A stretch of DNA of 64,000 nucleotides from the NCBI RefSeq assembly GCF_034931045.1, contig NZ_JAYGHH010000027.1, positions 6,794-70,793 of the forward strand. Reading direction: 5' to 3'. Each line of letters begins with the position of its first letter. Position 1 is the first letter of the stretch. The notes under the pieces are model-generated. The model saw only the letters and a list, made by a program, of their open reading frames with translations. It was not told where the DNA came from and made no database searches. The position numbers and the translations under genes are program-made. This document shows positions 17,173 to 25,947 of the stretch, piece after piece. Origin of the DNA: Nodularia sp034931045. Lineage in GTDB: Bacteria; Cyanobacteriota; Cyanobacteriia; Cyanobacteriales; Nostocaceae.

Positions 17173-19034
17173 GGTGTCCGTAATTGTCTAGCGCGTACCC
17201 GTTCAGCACTACCAGTAGGAATGGAAGCAATTAATTTTTGGGTATATTCTTCCTTGGGTTCTAGGTAAATACTTTCGGCTGTTCCTTGTTCTACAATTTG
17301 ACCACGATTCATGACTAAAATGCGATCGCTCATAAATTTAACTACACTTAAATCATGAGAAATAAAAATATAAGTCAGTTGAAATTCCTCTTGCAATTCC
17401 TTCAGCAGATTTAACACCTGCGCCTGTACAGACACATCCAACGCCGAAACCGACTCATCGCAGATAATAAACTTGGGATTTAAAGCCAAAGTCCGCGCAA
17501 TACAAACCCGTTGGCGTTGACCACCAGAAAACTGATGAGGATAGCGGGACATTGCATCTGCATTTAAACCCACCCGTTCTAAAAGTTCAACTACACGTTC
17601 TCGGCGTTGTTTCTTGGTTTTCCCCACAGAGTGAATTAACAACGGTTCCATCACCGCATCCCCAATTTTCATTCGGGGGTCTAGAGAACTAAAAGGATTT
17701 TGAAAAACAATTTGCATTTCTCGCCGCAACTTCTGCAACGCTTCGCCTTTGAGAGTAGTAATATTTTGACCCTGAAAAATAATTTCCCCACCCATCGGTT
17801 CAATTAAACGTAGTAAACTTCTACCCAGGGTAGTTTTACCACAACCAGATTCTCCCACCAAACCCAGTGTTTCCCCTGGCTTGACATCAAAAGAAACATG
17901 ATTAACCGCCATATTGTAGCGTTTTGTGATCCCAAATACGCCCCGCACCGGAAAACCCACCTGGAGGTCGCGGATTTCTAATAAAGGTGATTTATTATTG
18001 AGGTTGTCCCACCTTTGAGATATCTCCTCAATGCTGATTTCTGGAGGACGTTGGGGTTCTTTCGCTTGAATTATTTCTTTACCATTTGGCGTTTCTTCCA
18101 CACTCATATAGTCAGAAACGGTCAGCAGTTTATGAGGACGGCGGTTGAGTGTAGGGCGACAAGCTATTAAACCCTTAGTATAAGGATGTTGAGGACTATG
18201 AAAAATTTGTTCGGCTGCACCGTATTCGACAATTTGACCTTTGTACATTACCGCTACTTGGTCAGCAATTTCTGAAATCAGTCCCAAGTCGTGGGTAATA
18301 AAAATCATCGCCATATCACGGCTTTGCTGCAATTCTGCCAACAACTCTAGAATAGTTGCTTGCACAGTCACATCTAAAGCCGTAGTTGGTTCATCAGCAA
18401 TCAATAGTAAAGGATTACAAGAAATAGCCATTGCAATCATCACCCGTTGTAGCTGACCTCCAGAAAGTTGATGCGGGTAACGTTCGAGGATAGCTGCTTT
18501 TTGCTGCTTGACTAATTTAGCCAACTTTAATCCATCTGCTTGACCTGAAGTTTCCAGACACTGCTGTTGTATAATCTCATCACTAGGTAAAAGTTTAACT
18601 TCTTGCAAGAGCGCGATCGCAATGCGTTTGGCTTCAGTTTCCGAAACATTCTGATGCTGCTGAATCGCTTCAGCCATCTGAAACCCAATAGTAAAAACCG
18701 GATTTAGCGAACTCATCGGTTCTTGAAAAATCATGGCGATATCGCCGCCTCGGTGAAGCTGCATTTGTTGTGGGGGTAACTCCACCAAATTAATGGGTTT
18801 AGCATCAGGCTGGGAACGAAAGCAAACCTCACCACCGCCAATCTTACCGGGACTTTGCAACAAACCCATCACAGCCAATGCTGTCACCGATTTACCACTA
18901 CCCGATTCCCCGACTATTCCTAGAGTTTCACCGCGATTAATCTCAAAGGATATATCATCAACAGCTTTGACACTGCTACCATCACTGGAAAATTCAACTT
19001 GTAGATTACGAACCTCTAGGACAGTTTCACTCAT
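17169..19034 (-). CDS. dipeptide/glutathione-type ABC transporter, fused double ATPase
   Basis: 621 residues with two complete ABC domains, as in GsiA/YejF or a fused DppD-DppF. Domain 1 (1 to about 290) has GESGSGKSV (Walker A), LSGGQLQRVMIAMA (signature), LLIADEPTTALDV (Walker B) and the oligopeptide-transporter C-terminal HPYTKGLIACRPTL. Domain 2 (about 350-621) has GESGCGKTTL, FSGGQRQRVCIARTLA, FIICDESVSALDVSVQ and EEYTQKLIASIP. It powers uptake of peptides or similar compounds at the inner membrane. No permease or binding-protein gene is next to it, so the partner must be encoded elsewhere. It heads the operon with AbgT, AtzG and AtzE. Confidence 0.92.
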   Translation of the reverse strand: MSETVLEVRNLQVEFSSDGSSVKAVDDISFEINRGETLGIVGESGSGKSVTALAVMGLLQSPGKIGGGEVCFRSQPDAKPINLVELPPQQMQLHRGGDIAMIFQEPMSSLNPVFTIGFQMAEAIQQHQNVSETEAKRIAIALLQEVKLLPSDEIIQQQCLETSGQADGLKLAKLVKQQKAAILERYPHQLSGGQLQRVMIAMAISCNPLLLIADEPTTALDVTVQATILELLAELQQSRDMAMIFITHDLGLISEIADQVAVMYKGQIVEYGAAEQIFHSPQHPYTKGLIACRPTLNRRPHKLLTVSDYMSVEETPNGKEIIQAKEPQRPPEISIEEISQRWDNLNNKSPLLEIRDLQVGFPVRGVFGITKRYNMAVNHVSFDVKPGETLGLVGESGCGKTTLGRSLLRLIEPMGGEIIFQGQNITTLKGEALQKLRREMQIVFQNPFSSLDPRMKIGDAVMEPLLIHSVGKTKKQRRERVVELLERVGLNADAMSRYPHQFSGGQRQRVCIARTLALNPKFIICDESVSALDVSVQAQVLNLLKELQEEFQLTYIFISHDLSVVKFMSDRILVMNRGQIVEQGTAESIYLEPKEEYTQKLIASIPTGSAERVRARQLRTP

Positions 19035-19226
19035 AGGAATCAGGTAATGAATATTTACAGCAAATTATTTGGATTTTACTAAACTGAGATTTTGTACCCA
19101 ATCTTATCCCAATTTCACCAAATCAAGTTAGTGCAGTCAGTTTCCTGATCCTTTTTCGTCGGGTTTGTTGTCACGTAGCGCAACGCACCATCCTAGATTC
19201 TCAGTGCATTAGAACTAACATCCATA

Positions 19227-19350
19227 AGAGACTTCCAAATAAAAAAATATCCCGTCGTTTTGAGAGCAGGGGGGCAGGGAGCGGGGAGCAGGGGGAGGAA
19301 AGGTCATTTTAGTTGCAGAAATTTAGGTCAACTTTTTTGTGGAGTTCTCT
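19227..19350 (+). repeat. MITE-like dispersed repeat, copy 1
   Basis: 124 bp bounded by AGAGACTTCCAAATA on the left and TTTTTGTGGAGTTCTCT on the right; the ends are imperfect inverted repeats (AGAGAnnTCCA). The same sequence lies at 49580-49677. The middle (TATCCCGTCGTTTTGAGAGC) is shared, and the copies differ mainly by a GCAGGGGGGCAGGGAGC expansion. The stretch 19035-19411 has no gene; it contains this element. Confidence 0.75.
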
Positions 19351-19411
19351 AAATACACCCTACGGAAATCTTTGTGACAATCGGTAGAGGTTACGAATAT
19401 CTTCAAAGGTA

Positions 19412-19804
19412 TTACTGAAGCAACGCCATAGGTGTAGGAGGGACTCGTACTAAAAGATGCGATTTCAAAGTTCCAGGTAGCTTGGGGGGTAAAACATATC
19501 CATCTTGACTCGCTTGATAAAGCTGGCTGAACTCCAACAAATCAGTTATACAATCCTCTGTTAAATCAACAAAATGGTATGTATATTTTTGCGGACAAAC
19601 CAACGTCGCAGCACAAGAATATTTTTTAACGCAAGTCCATAAACATCCCACAGCCTGAATATTAATAGTGCTGTAAACTGAATCGTTTTTTTGCACTTCC
19701 AGCAACTTGACCAATAGTTGATTTCCTTCGGCGCGTTCGTCTGCTTCTTCGTGAGAGAGAACGGTACTGCAAGATTTACAAACAAATAAAGTATGAATTG
19801 TCAT
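19412..19804 (-). CDS. DUF1636 metal-binding protein
   Basis: 130 residues with cysteines in ferredoxin-like spacing: HTLFVCKSCSTV near the start, AVGCLWTCVKKYSCAATLVCP in the middle, and the conserved YTYHFVDL after it. DUF1636 proteins are (2Fe-2S)-ferredoxin-like and often sit in iron- or siderophore- and cobalamin-related clusters. Here the gene follows the siderophore binding protein and TonB receptor on the same strand, which supports a role in iron release or sensing (inference). It ends 62 bp before a MITE-like repeat. Confidence 0.8.
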   Translation of the reverse strand: MTIHTLFVCKSCSTVLSHEEADERAEGNQLLVKLLEVQKNDSVYSTINIQAVGCLWTCVKKYSCAATLVCPQKYTYHFVDLTEDCITDLLEFSQLYQASQDGYVLPPKLPGTLKSHLLVRVPPTPMALLQ

Positions 19805-19875
19805 GGCGACTTGATAAAAAATAAATAAACAAAATATTTAACCCTAAATTAACATAAATAAAGCTTTCATCAATC

Positions 19876-20877
19876 TTATGATTGATTAATCAGATATTTA
19901 AATAAATCATCAATAATTGCGTTAGCAGCTAACATACCACTACCAATCCAGTAATCTGGAACTACATAAACTTTATTTGCTTGTACAGCTTTTAAATTTT
20001 TCCACAGAGGATTTGCTTGTAATTCCTCTAATTTCTTTTTAGCAGTTTGATTGCCTTTGGCGTTATTTTCGTATGTCCAAATAAATATCACATCACCATC
20101 GGCTTTTTCGATTAATTCATTACCTATAGACACTTGAATCGGATTACCAAATAATTTTTCTGCCTCTGATGCAGTGTAATTTTGGGATTCTGGACGAGAC
20201 AATCCCGCATCTTGTAAAACTATTCCGCAGAAGGAATCAAGTAGATAAAGGTTTATTTTATCTGGATAGACGCGCACCACAGAAACTTTAAATTTTGATA
20301 AATCATTACCCATTTGCTGCTTAAATTCTTTGAGACGTTGGTAATAATCTTCCATTACTTGTTGCCCAACTTCTTTCTTACCTAACGCCACACTAATATT
20401 TGTAAATACCTCTTTCCATTGACCACTGTGTTGATATGTTAATAAAACTGTGGGAGCAATTTTTGAAGTAATAGGATAAATATCTTTGTGATATCCAGAA
20501 CCCACAATTAAATCTGGTTTGAGTACGAGAATACTTTCTAAGTTAGGTTCGCCAATTTTACCGATGTTTTTGACTCCTGTTAGCTGATCTTGCCAATATG
20601 ATGAAAAATCTGAGAACACAGCACCAATAGGTTTAACCCCTAATGCGATCGCATTTTCAGCATCATCTAAAGTCACCAGTCGCTCAAACTTTTCGGGAAC
20701 ACAGGTGATACCCGCAGCGTGTTCAACATCACGACAAGCTGTGTTTGTTATCTGTTCATTCACAGGTAGAGAACCACCACGATGACAAGCTACAGTTACG
20801 ATGAGAGTAAACAATATTGTGAACACCAATCGCCAGCAGCGAGTTAAGCGTTTGAATTTGATATAACTGTCATTCAT
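19876..20877 (-). CDS. iron-siderophore ABC transporter binding lipoprotein
   Basis: 333 residues of the FecB/FhuD class-III binding proteins. The N terminus (CWRLVFTILFTLIVTVACHRGG) is a lipoprotein signal with lipobox TVAC. The fold markers FERLVTLDDAENAIALGVKPIGAVF, NLESILVLKPDLIVGSGYHKD and ANPLWKNLKAVQANKVYVVPDYWIG are present. It should deliver ferric siderophore from the periplasm to an inner-membrane permease, but no FecCD permease or ATPase gene is adjacent. It lies between the receptor gene (gap 31 bp) and DUF1636, presumably one transcript. Confidence 0.9.
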   Translation of the reverse strand: MNDSYIKFKRLTRCWRLVFTILFTLIVTVACHRGGSLPVNEQITNTACRDVEHAAGITCVPEKFERLVTLDDAENAIALGVKPIGAVFSDFSSYWQDQLTGVKNIGKIGEPNLESILVLKPDLIVGSGYHKDIYPITSKIAPTVLLTYQHSGQWKEVFTNISVALGKKEVGQQVMEDYYQRLKEFKQQMGNDLSKFKVSVVRVYPDKINLYLLDSFCGIVLQDAGLSRPESQNYTASEAEKLFGNPIQVSIGNELIEKADGDVIFIWTYENNAKGNQTAKKKLEELQANPLWKNLKAVQANKVYVVPDYWIGSGMLAANAIIDDLFKYLINQS

Positions 20878-20908
20878 GATGGTTACTTCTACCCCAAACC
20901 TGAGTTGT

Positions 20909-23476
20909 TTAAAATGTCACAGAAAAACTACCAATAACCGTTAATGGTGCGCCCGGTTCTATGGCTACTCTCCCAAAATTTGCTCCGAGAAAATACTTTT
21001 GATTAAACAGATTTTGGATATTAACACCCGCACGCCAATTATCACGTTGATAGTAGATTGCTGCGTCTGTTCTCAGATAACTGGGGATGATATAGGTATT
21101 GCTGGAGTCACCTTGGCGATCGCCTACATAAAACAAACCTAACCCTAAACCTAACCCTTGCAAATCACCTTGTTGTAATTCGTAAGTTGTCCACAAACTG
21201 GCCGTATTAAATGGGACATTCGCTGGACGATTTCCCTGCAAACCGTCATTATCTTTGGTAATCTCGGCATCAATATAGGAATAAGATGCGATCACATTCC
21301 AACCAGGACTAATTTCTCCCGCTACATTGAGTTCAATACCCTGGTTGCGTTGTTCACCTACAGGAAGGAGAAAGTCTGGATTAGCAAGATCAGTGGCAGC
21401 AATGTTTGATTTTGTAATGTGATAAGCTGCTAAAGTAGCCGCTAATCTGCCATCCAAAAATTCACCTTTTACTCCTACTTCGTATTGAGTTCCCCGTTCA
21501 GGTTCTAGAAATGAACCATCTACTCTTGTACCAAAGTTTGGTTGAAATGATTGGCTGTAACTAGCATAAAGAGAAATAGGTTGAATAGGTTGATAAACAA
21601 TACCGAATCTGGGAGTGAAAGCAGAATCGTAGCGATTAGATTCAGAATCATTCCGTAAATTCTTACTGTTTTGATCGACAATATCCAACCTTCCACCCAC
21701 AAGCAATTTGAAATTATCTGCAAACGCTATTTGGTCTTGCAAGAAAATTCCTAAACCATCGTTGCTATTCTGGTTATTACGCACAACGTTGGTTAATTCT
21801 TCTAAACCAGGTCTGGGTATGACGTTGTAAATTGGATTGAATACATTAATACTTGGTGTAATTCCTCCAGGTAATCGCTTCTGAGTTCCCCCTGATGTAG
21901 CTCTAGCTAAGTCAACACCAAACAAAAGAGTATGATTAATTGAACCTGTAGTAAACTTACCAACTAAATCAGTTTGTAAAGTATAAGTTTCGCTATAGTC
22001 ATCATTGGATCTAAAGTTCCGTGTAAGAATGCCTGTTGTTTCATCTAATCTCACAGGTTCAGCACGATAATCAAAAGCATCTGAACTTTGATATCGAAAG
22101 GCATTGCGTATTTTCCAATTATCGTTAAAATTATGCTCTAAACGATAGCTCAAGCCTATTTCTTCAACTTTTCTGAAATCATCTGGTTCACCAAAAAAAC
22201 GCTCTAGAGGAGTGTCAATGATACCCTCTCCAAAGGCTAAAAATCCCCGGTCAAATGGACGCTCATCGTTGAGATAGTCGAATTGAAATGTTAAGTTGGT
22301 TGCTTTGCCAATTTCCCATTTTAAAGTAGGTGAAATAAAGAATCTTTGAACATCTTGATTAAAATCACGGAAACCGTTTGAAGTTTCGTAAACAGAGTTA
22401 AGCCTATATAGCAGAGTTTTATCAGAATTTAGTGGACCTGAGATGTCAATACTAGGGCGAAATGTCGAAAAACGACCCACTGACAATTCAGCATTATAGT
22501 AGGGATCTCTCAGAGGCTGCTTTGTAATTAAATTAATTACTCCTCCAGGCTCAACGCCACCATATAAAACTGAAGCTGGACCTTTGAGAACTTCTATCCG
22601 TTCGACGTTGGCGGTTTCTCTAATACCACCTCGTCCATCTTTGAAACCATCAACTAAAATACCACCACCAAAAGTACCGCCACCAAAAAATCCCCTAATA
22701 CCAATTTGGTCTGCGGTACCAGCAAACCCACCATCTTGAAGTACACCTCCAACATTCAGCAGTGCATCTCTTAAACGAGTCACTCTTTGATCTCTAATCA
22801 CTTGTTCAGGAATTACTTGAATAGTCTGAGGAATGTCTCGGATCAGAGTATCAGTTCTAGTTCCAGTGGAAGCATTGGGTACACGGTATCTATCTTGCTG
22901 ACCTGTGACTAATAATTCAATCGGTTCTGGAGTTTCAGTGCTGGTTTGTTCTTCTGCTGGTGTTTGTGGTGTCTGTGGTGTTTGAGTAGTAGACACGGTG
23001 GAAATAACACCAAAAATCAAACCTTCGTCACTATCAAATAACTCAACTTGTGGCGCACTAGCTTCACCTGTCACCGTCAGCCGAATGGTGTTTGCATCCA
23101 GGTTAGTAACTGTAATTTCATTAATTCCCGCCGTGGGTTTTTCTTGACTGACAACATCACCATTAGGTAAGCTTAATTGAGCATTAGGAATGTCAACAAT
23201 ATAACTATTCCCTTGACTCTGATTGGTTAGTTGCAGTTTATCTGATTGATTATTTACTAAAATTACATCTATGCCTGTGTCTGTTGCTTGTAACTTGACA
23301 CCTGTTACCTGAATCAGAGACTGAGCCAGTAACGGCTGAATATTTAACTGTTCTATGCTACTTAATTCAGAAGTTTTACCTATTGGTTTTTGGTTGTCTT
23401 CAGCTAAAGCAGGTAAACTCACCCACACGAAAGCCAAACCTGTCATCCAAGCTAGTTTTTGCACTTGATTTAACAT
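20909..23476 (-). CDS. TonB-dependent siderophore receptor with AMIN domain
   Basis: About 855 residues. A signal peptide (LAWMTGLAFVWVSLPALAED) is followed by an AMIN-type periplasmic domain (about 50-160, VTGVKLQATDTGIDVILVNNQ), a linker rich in TQTPQTP, then the plug (TDTLIRDIPQTIQVIPEQVI; ERIEVLKGPASVLYGGVEPGGVINLITKQP) and a 22-strand barrel ending RVAIEPGAPLTVIGSFSVTF. The N-terminal AMIN-plug-barrel layout is typical of cyanobacterial hydroxamate/schizokinen receptors. It imports ferric siderophore across the outer membrane using TonB energy. The frame is open to a GTG at 23500, but the ATG gives the cleaner signal peptide. An AraC regulator lies just upstream on the same strand. Confidence 0.93.
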   Translation of the reverse strand: MLNQVQKLAWMTGLAFVWVSLPALAEDNQKPIGKTSELSSIEQLNIQPLLAQSLIQVTGVKLQATDTGIDVILVNNQSDKLQLTNQSQGNSYIVDIPNAQLSLPNGDVVSQEKPTAGINEITVTNLDANTIRLTVTGEASAPQVELFDSDEGLIFGVISTVSTTQTPQTPQTPAEEQTSTETPEPIELLVTGQQDRYRVPNASTGTRTDTLIRDIPQTIQVIPEQVIRDQRVTRLRDALLNVGGVLQDGGFAGTADQIGIRGFFGGGTFGGGILVDGFKDGRGGIRETANVERIEVLKGPASVLYGGVEPGGVINLITKQPLRDPYYNAELSVGRFSTFRPSIDISGPLNSDKTLLYRLNSVYETSNGFRDFNQDVQRFFISPTLKWEIGKATNLTFQFDYLNDERPFDRGFLAFGEGIIDTPLERFFGEPDDFRKVEEIGLSYRLEHNFNDNWKIRNAFRYQSSDAFDYRAEPVRLDETTGILTRNFRSNDDYSETYTLQTDLVGKFTTGSINHTLLFGVDLARATSGGTQKRLPGGITPSINVFNPIYNVIPRPGLEELTNVVRNNQNSNDGLGIFLQDQIAFADNFKLLVGGRLDIVDQNSKNLRNDSESNRYDSAFTPRFGIVYQPIQPISLYASYSQSFQPNFGTRVDGSFLEPERGTQYEVGVKGEFLDGRLAATLAAYHITKSNIAATDLANPDFLLPVGEQRNQGIELNVAGEISPGWNVIASYSYIDAEITKDNDGLQGNRPANVPFNTASLWTTYELQQGDLQGLGLGLGLFYVGDRQGDSSNTYIIPSYLRTDAAIYYQRDNWRAGVNIQNLFNQKYFLGANFGRVAIEPGAPLTVIGSFSVTF

Positions 23477-23621
23477 CACTCTCTTCACCACATAAATCAC
23501 GGACTAGGGAATTAGGAGCTAAGGATTAAGAAATACTTTCATTACCATTAGCCACTAATAGGTTAAATTAATAATTACTATCAAAAAGATTACAGGAAAA
23601 TTCTGATGTATGGGTTAATAC

Positions 23622-23665
23622 TGCGATCGCTAGACGGAGTTTTTGCGATCGCTAGACGGAGTTTT
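23622..23665. repeat. tandem duplication of a 22-bp HIP1-containing unit
   Basis: Two perfect head-to-tail copies of TGCGATCGCTAGACGGAGTT TT (22 bp). The stop codon of the AraC gene (TAG, read on the minus strand) falls inside the second copy, so the last few codons of that protein are repeat-derived. GACGGAGTTTT also occurs in the dispersed repeat at 12693 (inverted). Confidence 0.8.
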
Positions 23666-24653
23666 TTAATTTTTGTCGTTTGTCATTGAGATAAATTCCC
23701 GGATTTACGCCAAATTTACGCCGGAATGAGGCGGCAAAATAACCTCGATTGGCAAATCCTACGGCTTTTGCGGCTTCAGTTACCGTGAGTCTACCGGCTG
23801 CTAACATTTGGCGCGATCGCTCCATGCGACAATCATGCAGATAGCCAAACACTGTAGTTTCAAACACCTGCTTAAATCCCACTTTCAACTTATTATCATT
23901 AATTCCCACCATCCGCGCCAACTCCATCAACGAAGGTGGCTGATCCAACCGCGTCAATAAAATTTCACTGGCGTAATGAATGCGCTCAATGTCTTCTGCA
24001 TTTAAACTTTTGCTGGTTGTCTCCACCGTCTGAATTTCCAGGAATTGATCAACCTGAAGCGCCATCAATTCCCAAACTTTGCTTTCCAGATACACCCGCT
24101 TTGTGTTTCCCTGATACGGACAGCCTAACAGTTGTTGTAGTGCCATTTGCATTGCCGGGGTAGTCTTACCGTGACGTTCATAGTATTTTTGGTCTGATTT
24201 ACGGATTAATGGTTGCAAATTTGCTGGTAGTTCTCCCATATTGCCAAACCACTGGCAAAATAACTCAGGTTCTACATGAACACTCACCCAGGTGACTGGT
24301 TGAAGCGGTGAATATTCTAAATTTTCCCCTGGTGCTAAACCGCTACCAAAAAAGCCATAGCTTCCAGCCTTCACACCTGAAAGCTCAAAAGTATACTCAA
24401 TCTGATGTTCTCGATCAGAGGATTTTGTAATTAACTCTTCATACAACTGATAGTTGGCAATATGTAAATCTAATCCTGCTCGTAAATCGATATACTGAGT
24501 GTAACCGTTACCAAGTCTCACAGGATACTGATAAGTGACATCAAATCCATCAGATGTATCAGGTGTGGGTTGATTCTGCTCACTTTCATAGATGAGTTCA
24601 TGGTAAGCCGATTGGGAGAGGTTGAGAGTCATAGGGTCATTTGCTACCGGCAA
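23652..24653 (-). CDS. AraC-family transcriptional regulator (PchR-like)
   Basis: 333 residues. The N-terminal sensing part (about 1-210) includes YIDLRAGLDLHI and SVHVEPELFCQWFG, typical of PchR-type siderophore-responsive regulators. The C-terminal double helix-turn-helix (about 225-325) shows LTRLDQPPSLMELARMVGINDNKLKVGFKQVFETTVFGYLHDCRMERSRQMLA and VTEAAKAVGFANRGYFAASFRRKFGVNPGIY. PchR-like proteins bind ferric siderophore and activate receptor genes. The receptor is directly downstream, so regulation of it is likely (inference). The stop codon lies in a duplicated HIP1 repeat. Upstream, 24654-25022 has no gene but contains an ACTTGTGTGTACATCGTAGG dispersed repeat. Confidence 0.9.
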   Translation of the reverse strand: MPVANDPMTLNLSQSAYHELIYESEQNQPTPDTSDGFDVTYQYPVRLGNGYTQYIDLRAGLDLHIANYQLYEELITKSSDREHQIEYTFELSGVKAGSYGFFGSGLAPGENLEYSPLQPVTWVSVHVEPELFCQWFGNMGELPANLQPLIRKSDQKYYERHGKTTPAMQMALQQLLGCPYQGNTKRVYLESKVWELMALQVDQFLEIQTVETTSKSLNAEDIERIHYASEILLTRLDQPPSLMELARMVGINDNKLKVGFKQVFETTVFGYLHDCRMERSRQMLAAGRLTVTEAAKAVGFANRGYFAASFRRKFGVNPGIYLNDKRQKLKNSV

Positions 24654-25091
24654 CCTTGCAACGCGTATGCTTAATTGTCAGCAATTGGAGATTTTAATAA
24701 GAATTACTTGCAACTATTAAACCACATTTATCACTAAAATACTGAGATTTATACTAATTCATTGTTGTGATGCTCAAGGAAAGTCGCAGTTTTAACAGCC
24801 GTCGTCGGTGCGTCGGATACTCTTTAAATTACTTGTGTGTACATCGTAGGGGGTAGGGTCGAAATCATATCACCTCACAACTAATCGAGATAAATTCCAT
24901 TTATGGGCGATACAATGTATTCCATCGCACGATAAAACTTAAACTTAATCCTATACCTACGCTCATAGTCAACTGATTCTTACGGTGGACGTTAGAGATA
25001 AAAATAGCCGCTACCGTCATAAATGAAGGCAATAATCATCACAAATATTCGATACAAAGCAATTGCATTCAAAACCGGGAGCATATTTATT

Positions 25092-25511
25092 ATGGACTGG
25101 TCTAAAAATCTACAGCAATTCCAAGACTTCGTATTATTCAAATTTCCTCAGCCACCATACTTCTTACTTTCAATTGGACTGTTAATTAGCCTTCTTTGTG
25201 GATTACCATTTGCGATTACACTGCAAAAACGAGTGCAAGATTGGATGAAAAATCATTCTTCTAGCACCTTACCCCGGTGGGCCAAATTACAACTTTTAAT
25301 TCCTTTTATCGGAACTGCCATTGGTGTTTGTATTGCCTTTGCCTCCTTGTTAGAAATTTTTGGTTTACCGACTCTGCCTGCTTATTTGATATCTTTACTA
25401 AGTACAATATTAGCGGCTTCATGGATTTGGTCGGAAATCGGACATCTTTTAGGTCGAAGACTTTTACGTTCCTATTTAGCTCAGTCTGCCAAATTGTCTC
25501 ACCAAAGGTAG
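25092..25511 (+). CDS. membrane protein of unknown function
   Basis: 139 residues from the ATG with GGGAG 12 bp upstream; the frame is open to 25023 but the extra 23 residues lack a ribosome site. Three hydrophobic segments are seen: YFLLSIGLLISLLCGLPFAI, LQLLIPFIGTAIGVCIAFASLL and LISLLSTILAASWIWSEIG, with a basic end (RRLLRSYLAQ). I recognise no enzyme motif. Similar short membrane proteins occur in Nostocales. Function unknown. Confidence 0.6.
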   Translation: MDWSKNLQQFQDFVLFKFPQPPYFLLSIGLLISLLCGLPFAITLQKRVQDWMKNHSSSTLPRWAKLQLLIPFIGTAIGVCIAFASLLEIFGLPTLPAYLISLLSTILAASWIWSEIGHLLGRRLLRSYLAQSAKLSHQR

Positions 25512-25762
25512 AAGTAAGTTTTAATGCCAAAATGTAAATTTTTAAGAAGTTAAAGTTATGTAAATCAAGATGAACAATCGATGCTATACAATTCTCGATC
25601 TGCCATCTACAAGCAGTTAAGAATTTAGCTGTAATTGCAAAATTTTAGTTACTCAAGTTTGCATCTAAGTATTTTATGGTAGATTTAATAATCAGTAGAA
25701 CACTAGAATATATGTAGAGTTGCGTAGCTTGCCGTTAGGCATAAAAGTTATTTGTAAGGATA

Positions 25763-25852
25763 GGGAACAGGGAACAGTTATCTGTCATCCCCAAATTTTC
25801 TGATTTATTCAACCCAAAATTTACACTTTTGATGGTACACCATTCAAAAACC
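25763..25852. repeat. heptamer and dispersed repeat block
   Basis: AGGGAACAGGGAACAG (GGGAACA heptamers) followed at 25803-25852 by the inverted copy of the 50-bp block at 1191-1240 (47 of 50 identical). The stretch 25512-25947 has no gene besides this. Confidence 0.7.
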
Positions 25853-25947
25853 TTATTGGGCATCTTTAAAAGTGGCTCAATTAATCCCAGTATTGATTTA
25901 GGGGACTTTTTTGCTCAACCTCTGCAAGCAAGTAGCGGGAATTTAAG

